NCBI GenBank assembly: GCA_951799445.1
Contig: OX637292.1
Location: 17,673,296-17,737,295, forward strand
Source: Pseudisothecium myosuroides
Taxonomy: Eukaryota > Streptophyta > Bryopsida > Hypnales > Lembophyllaceae
Reading direction: 5' to 3'
DNA length: 64,000 nucleotides
Shown piece after piece: positions 59,593 to 64,000 of this stretch (its first letter is position 1; every line of letters starts with the position of its first letter). Under the pieces are notes generated by a model. That model did not search any database. It worked only from the letters and a program-made list of their open reading frames with translations, and was not told the origin of the DNA. Position numbers and translations under genes: made by a program.

Positions 59593-61551
59593 ATGGCGCC
59601 ACCCGCACGGTCCAGCCTGCAGCGTCTCCACCGCGACCTCACCGAACTCGAGCGCGAGCCCATGGACGGCATCCAGCACCACCTCCACAACGGCGACATG
59701 ACGCGCATGTGCCTCATCTTGTCTCCTTTGTCCGGCCCGTACCGCAACCTGCGCCTACACCTGGACGTGGAGATTCCAAGCTCCTACCCACACGACCCGC
59801 CCAAAGTCTCCATCCAGACCTCCGTCACGCACCCCAATGTGTTTAGGGGCCACATCTGCTGCGACATTCTTCGCCATGCCACGGAGGAGAATCTGTACAG
59901 GGGAGGCTACACGCCTGCATATCTCCTCAAGTATGTCTTCCTGCAGCTGCTCAGCTTCTTCTCGGCCTACGAGGTCGAGCAGGAACATGGGGGGGAGGCG
60001 TACGTGCTGAACTCCAGGTATTGGGACGTCTATGAAGACGAGGAGAGGTTCAGGGAGCGCATGGCGAATGTGGTGATGAATTACGTGTGCAACAACTGTG
60101 GGTTCAACTTGAGCATTCCTTCGGTGGTGGTGGAGGAGGGGACGGGAGGTCGAGCGGGGATTGAAGGAGGGGAAGCAGATGGGGATGCGACGTATGGGAT
60201 TGATGAACTTACGGATGATTGCTGGATGGTGATTCTGGACCGGCTGTCAGATCAAGATATGCATGCTTTGGCGAGAGCTTCCCCGCATGTCATGGATGTG
60301 ATGAAGAGGTACAACTTGATCATTCGCAGGCAGCTTGTATGCTTCTTTTTGCGAAAGACGTACACGGAGTCCGTGCTTGGAATTGGACTGGAGGTGGATG
60401 CCATGGTGCCGTCTGGTGTGGTGTCCAGCATCCGCGTGCTGGATCTGCTCTCGTACGAAGCTTTCCATGAGCAGGGTGTGCGAACGGGAATCTTCGGGGA
60501 GAAGTTTAATGTGTTCCTCCCGGTAGCTCTCGACGATCGTCACTTCCTGCGCGCAGAGTCTACGATCCAAGAGGTGCTCCAGGACGTGCACCGCGTGCTC
60601 GTAGAACCGGAGAAGCTCGTCACAGGGGCCTTGTGCGTGGTCGAGGTTCTTCCTCGCCTTTTGAACCAGATGGTGGTGGAGCTCGCGCGGCACTGCGACG
60701 AGAAATCAAGTGGCGAAGGCGTCACGAAGCGGTCCTTGGAGAAAGCATTGCAAGGCTACTGCCTCTTGCTCCACCTGTTTTCCAAGTTGTCGAAACGCGA
60801 CCCCATGATCGAAATTGAGCTTCGGAGGCGCGTCGCAGTCTTTCGGGAGAGTGACGCCGGTCGGCACAAAGATGCCATACCCAACATTGGTGAGTTTCTC
60901 ACATACCTCCTGGTGTTGAACGAGGATTGGCAATCCTGTTGCGTCCCCTTCGTGGAGGAGCTTCTGGCGCGCGACGTGGTGTGGTTCCTGGATGGAGAAA
61001 ACTCCACAAAGTCGAAATACCCCCACCTTGCATACTTGGAAGACGATTCGTATGTCTCCCAGCAGCGCCTCCGGGAAACCTTCGACGCGAGCTTGCAGTC
61101 CCTGAGGCTCGTCATGATTCAGGTGAGCTTCTTGCGCGTGGCGCAATCGGAGGCCGAGGGCTTGAACAGCCAGTACGGGTATCCACCGGAGCAGATGAGC
61201 GAGGTCCTGTTTCGTCAAGCGCAAAGAATCTATGCTGTGAAGGACTGGGATGCGTGTATGCAAATCCTTGGATTTCCACCTCTTAGTACTGAATGGCAAC
61301 CCCAGATTTGCAAAATGTTGAAGAATGCCGTGACGCGCAGCGAATCTGCGGGTTATCATGTTGTGCCTTACACGAGTCCGCAGCTTTTCTATCTGCGGAT
61401 GTGTGCGGAGCCGTCATTTCCTCCACCCAGCTGGTGGTATCCGCGTGACGAATTCACGTGTGAGGAATTCGAGTACAACATTGAAGAGCAGCTCACGTAT
61501 CTCGCGTATCGACGACCAGCAGTGAGCTTTTTCCCTGCAGCAAAGAAGTGA
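59593..61551 (+). CDS. E2 ubiquitin-conjugating domain fused to an F-box-like domain, 652 residues
   Basis: An intact single-exon frame from ATG at 59,593 (context GCCATGGCG) to TGA at 61,549-61,551, with GC-rich codon use unlike the AT-rich flanks. Residues about 8-128 are a UBC fold: LQRLHRDLTELE helix, the SYPHDPPKV strand-turn, HPN at 80-82 and GHICCDIL, where C89 aligns with the catalytic cysteine of E2 enzymes. So both the thioester cysteine and the HPN asparagine are present and the enzyme could be active. A C-x2-C pair follows at 166-169 (CNNCG). Residues about 203-250 (DELTDDCWMVILDRLSDQD...) resemble an F-box, the motif that binds Skp1 in SCF ligases. The remaining 400 residues are helical-looking and not recognised. 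Likely role (inferred): ubiquitin transfer coupled to an SCF-type partner, in cytosol or nucleus; no signal peptide. A broken duplicate lies 13.65 kb upstream. Open frames on the opposite strand are shadows. Confidence 0.88.
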   Translation: MAPPARSSLQRLHRDLTELEREPMDGIQHHLHNGDMTRMCLILSPLSGPYRNLRLHLDVEIPSSYPHDPPKVSIQTSVTHPNVFRGHICCDILRHATEENLYRGGYTPAYLLKYVFLQLLSFFSAYEVEQEHGGEAYVLNSRYWDVYEDEERFRERMANVVMNYVCNNCGFNLSIPSVVVEEGTGGRAGIEGGEADGDATYGIDELTDDCWMVILDRLSDQDMHALARASPHVMDVMKRYNLIIRRQLVCFFLRKTYTESVLGIGLEVDAMVPSGVVSSIRVLDLLSYEAFHEQGVRTGIFGEKFNVFLPVALDDRHFLRAESTIQEVLQDVHRVLVEPEKLVTGALCVVEVLPRLLNQMVVELARHCDEKSSGEGVTKRSLEKALQGYCLLLHLFSKLSKRDPMIEIELRRRVAVFRESDAGRHKDAIPNIGEFLTYLLVLNEDWQSCCVPFVEELLARDVVWFLDGENSTKSKYPHLAYLEDDSYVSQQRLRETFDASLQSLRLVMIQVSFLRVAQSEAEGLNSQYGYPPEQMSEVLFRQAQRIYAVKDWDACMQILGFPPLSTEWQPQICKMLKNAVTRSESAGYHVVPYTSPQLFYLRMCAEPSFPPPSWWYPRDEFTCEEFEYNIEEQLTYLAYRRPAVSFFPAAKK

Positions 61552-63200
61552 AAATTCCAGGATCGGATGTCCACAGCACATTTGTAGACCCTGAATTCTG
61601 AAACCCCTAAGAATGCCATTTATTTCATGTATTTTGTTCAACTTCCTTTTGGGCATTTTCAGCAGACGAAGGTATATTGTTGGTGGTCGAAGCAAAACAT
61701 TAAACTGTATAATATTAGCTTGAGTTGTGACCCTTTGGAGTTTGGAGGAACTATCTTGTCTTTTGGGATGTTGATGATTATTTGTGTCTTTTGTACTCTT
61801 TTTCATTGAGTTGGTAAATTTGTCAATTTGCAATCCAATTCCAACCTTTCAGACTACATTTCATTGCGTTATGAAGCCCAAAGTCTATCAAGGTTGCGAT
61901 TGGTGTTGAATTTTGAATCATTCCACCCCCATCTTTGCTACAGTTGGCACTGGATTTGCGTTAAAACATCCTCAGATGATTGTACACTCTCATCTCATCA
62001 ATTTGACTACTTACGTGACAATCTCACATGCAATTCCGTGCGATTCCACCAGTTCAAGCCGCAAGTGACATCCCAAAGGCAATGCTCGAGTTGCCTCCTT
62101 TCGCATGAAATCGGTATCCCGCAACTCTAACAGTAGCTACTAGTCTTTCATGAATTAATATTCATCTACAACTAGCTCGCTCATGCTGCCCCAGGGCTTG
62201 CACAAGGAGAGGACGGATCCATACACCCGCAGAATTTGTTCACAGCGTAAATTCCCTCAGCAGCGATGAAAATCCGTCACCACATTACTGTACCTAGTTG
62301 ACAAATGTTTCGTACCACCAGCTACGCCTCCAATCTTGGTGCAAATGCAATCGTTTTGGACCTTTTACGATTAAATTCAATGACAAGCTGGTTGGAGATG
62401 GATCTAAGCAAGGCCGGCCCTGGTTGTAAAAATCCTGCTCAAAAATCAATGATCAATTTGCGGCACCAATCTTCTTTACCGGGACTATCACCGCTCCAGG
62501 CAATTGGTTGCACGGTGACCAAGTTCATCGCAAATGAAGCATGTTGCTCAGAAATAATCGCTGTCAGAAAAGCGGTTCCGCCATGGACTTGAATCACTTG
62601 ATACCTTCTTTGGATGAAATCAATGTGACTTGATTAGTGTAAACCTTGGATGAATTTCAGATGGACGGTGGATGACAATTGGATGAAATGGATGAAATGT
62701 GGATGGAGAATCATACAATAGTTCTTGAGACATGATGAAAAATAGTAAGGACCATATGATATTATACCTATCTAAATAATTGCAATCTATCATATGAGTG
62801 CACCTCACAAATTTGCATGATATTGGAATTAGTATAAGTTAGCTTTATCAATGCAGGGGAAAAAATTGAATTAATTTGTTTTGTAGATAGATGGGAATCA
62901 TAAATTATCAAGAAACAAATATTTTGGAGGAGAGTTTTGAAAGTTTTGTAAATTTTTGAGGTCAAGACTTTAGAGAATCTTAAATTGTTATATAAGATGT
63001 TAACCATATTTTTATTTCCAAAAACAATTGTTTACACTATTGTATGTGAGCATTAGTATCGTCAAGAAAGTGACTAAATTGAATTCCTACATTAAATATT
63101 AAAAGGTCCATGTCATCCAAAAATCCCAGAAGACGATGTAGGTCAAATTTGATACGGAGTACTAATTTTTGTAGAAAGTTTAAATTTTTTTCCTTACTAA
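61552..63200. other. Region downstream of the E2 gene, nothing firm
   Basis: Less AT-rich than most of the window up to about 62,600. An ATG-started frame of 95 codons at 62,305-62,592 has no recognisable features and is not called. From 62,640 on the sequence is AT-rich without visible genes. Confidence 0.35.
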
Positions 63201-63355
63201 TTAGGGTAAATCAGTGTACGATGCCATACCGGTAAATTTCACTACATTGAGGCCCGCGTTGTGTCTGCAGGTAGTTGTTGGTGTTGAAGGCTTTCTCTGC
63301 GGCGGGGGTGGTAGTTGCACACCATTGTTGCTCACTCGAGGTGCGCGGAGGCAGA

Positions 63356-63412
63356 ATGCGCTCGTTTCTGCTGCGGCTGACCAAGAAAAAAACATGGCGC
63401 ATTCCATCGGGT
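63356..63412 (+). CDS. Possible first exon of a gene running off the right edge
   Basis: In a GC-richer island (63,240-63,520), ATG at 63,356 opens MRSFLLRLTKKKTWRIPSG, followed by GGTACTCT, a weak 5' splice match. The basic, amphipathic start would suit an organelle-targeting peptide, but this is a guess. The frame also continues without splicing to 63,512. Downstream, TTAAGCAG at about 63,727 could be an acceptor. Composition resembles the other genes' starts, but no product can be named. Confidence 0.22.
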
Positions 63413-63519
63413 ACTCTAACTGTTTCCTTATTCCCGCATTCGTCTCGCTTCGACCGTCGGTATCCCCTGTTTTGTTTTGGGCACTGCTCGCAATGTCATG
63501 TCCTTCTGAGCTGACACTT

Positions 63520-64000
63520 TGCGAAACGTTTATAATTCTTCATTTCCTGTGGAAGTTGAATGCTTTCATCGGTTGTGAATCTGTAGTTTTGCGTGGTACG
63601 TTCTGATTTCCGCTATGGAGTAGTAGGAGATTGCAAGGGCAGTTGGAGCTCAACTTTTCTCAAGAGAGAGCGTGCTTAATTAGGATTTTCCCCTACGCCT
63701 GTATCTTACATGTTTGAAATTAAGCAGGTTATTTGACGCTGCTTAGGCTTAGTTTCGGTTACTGTCCTCAAATCTTGAACAATCCTGTTTCGAAATGATT
63801 GGAACAAATGAATGTGAATAATACATTTAGTATGCATTACCAATCCTAAAAGGCGCCAGAGTATGTTATCCATTTATCGGTTCAGTGGGAGGAAGAATAG
63901 CTGCAAGTTGTGGCAAATCTCAATGCTCATGAATCGGATTTTTTGTAGCTCAATTTTTACTTCTTCCGAGTAAGATTGGATCGTTTTTTTCAACAGAGAG
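63520..64000. other. Right edge, no supported feature
   Basis: Mixed-composition sequence, possibly intron of the candidate gene at 63,356. No exon, RNA or repeat could be supported. Confidence 0.3.

Noticed and set aside
59755..61359. Several long open frames on the minus strand and in other plus frames across the E2 gene
   Set aside because: They are shadows of the GC-rich coding sequence; the plus-strand frame has the UBC motifs and a good start context.
62305..62592. ATG-started open frame of 95 codons downstream of the E2 gene
   Set aside because: No recognisable motif, no clear coding composition relative to its flanks and no promoter or splice signals; of a length expected by chance.

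Overview
This window looks like nuclear DNA of a land plant with a large, repeat-rich and strongly AT-rich genome. The evidence is eukaryotic gene form (TATA boxes, Kozak-like starts, possible splice signals, no operons), CACTA-type elements whose ends begin CACTAC, a Stowaway-like miniature element, very large LTRs, and telomere-like CCCTAAA units near a gene start. The two clear genes have single-exon coding regions and higher GC than their surroundings. A seed-free plant is possible, but that is only an impression. All calls come from reading the sequence; nothing was searched against a database, and most repeat boundaries are good to a few tens of bases unless a target-site duplication is quoted.

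Layout. From 1 to 4.9 kb are fragments of a recurrent flank module (minus orientation), a palindromic CACTA-type MITE (892-1112), a minus-strand pseudogene with two in-frame stops (2188-3690) and a 20-bp telomere-motif tandem repeat beside its start. From 4,880 to 13,866 is one solo LTR of about 4 kb with a second solo LTR of the same family inserted in it, and a 907-bp TTAA-flanked element in the outer LTR. Each insertion can be recognised from its target-site duplication and an uninterrupted copy elsewhere in the window. From 14.2 to 19.9 kb is one arm of a very large imperfect inverted duplication; the other arm is 34.6-45.8 kb. The roughly 14.6-kb spacer holds an unrecognised single-exon gene (27,986-29,275) and many TTAA-flanked elements.

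From 45.9 to 61.6 kb the flank module appears again in plus orientation. It precedes a truncated, frameshifted pseudogene (45,943-46,362) and, about 13.65 kb further on, its intact relative (59,593-61,551), which encodes an E2 ubiquitin-conjugating domain followed by an F-box-like domain. Between them lie CACTA-type elements, one with a 1-kb array of a short TTTGCAATT-containing repeat, and a member of a second element family with 4-bp target duplications.

Functionally the window offers one probable ubiquitin-pathway gene, one unknown probable membrane protein and two gene relics. Everything else is mobile or duplicated DNA. The points most worth follow-up are the TTAA-flanked, piggyBac-like miniature family (at least eight well-bounded copies), a second TIR family with TCTT/CTTT duplications, the nested 4-kb solo LTRs carrying a conserved 20-codon reading frame, the giant inverted duplication, and the E2 plus F-box-like fusion.
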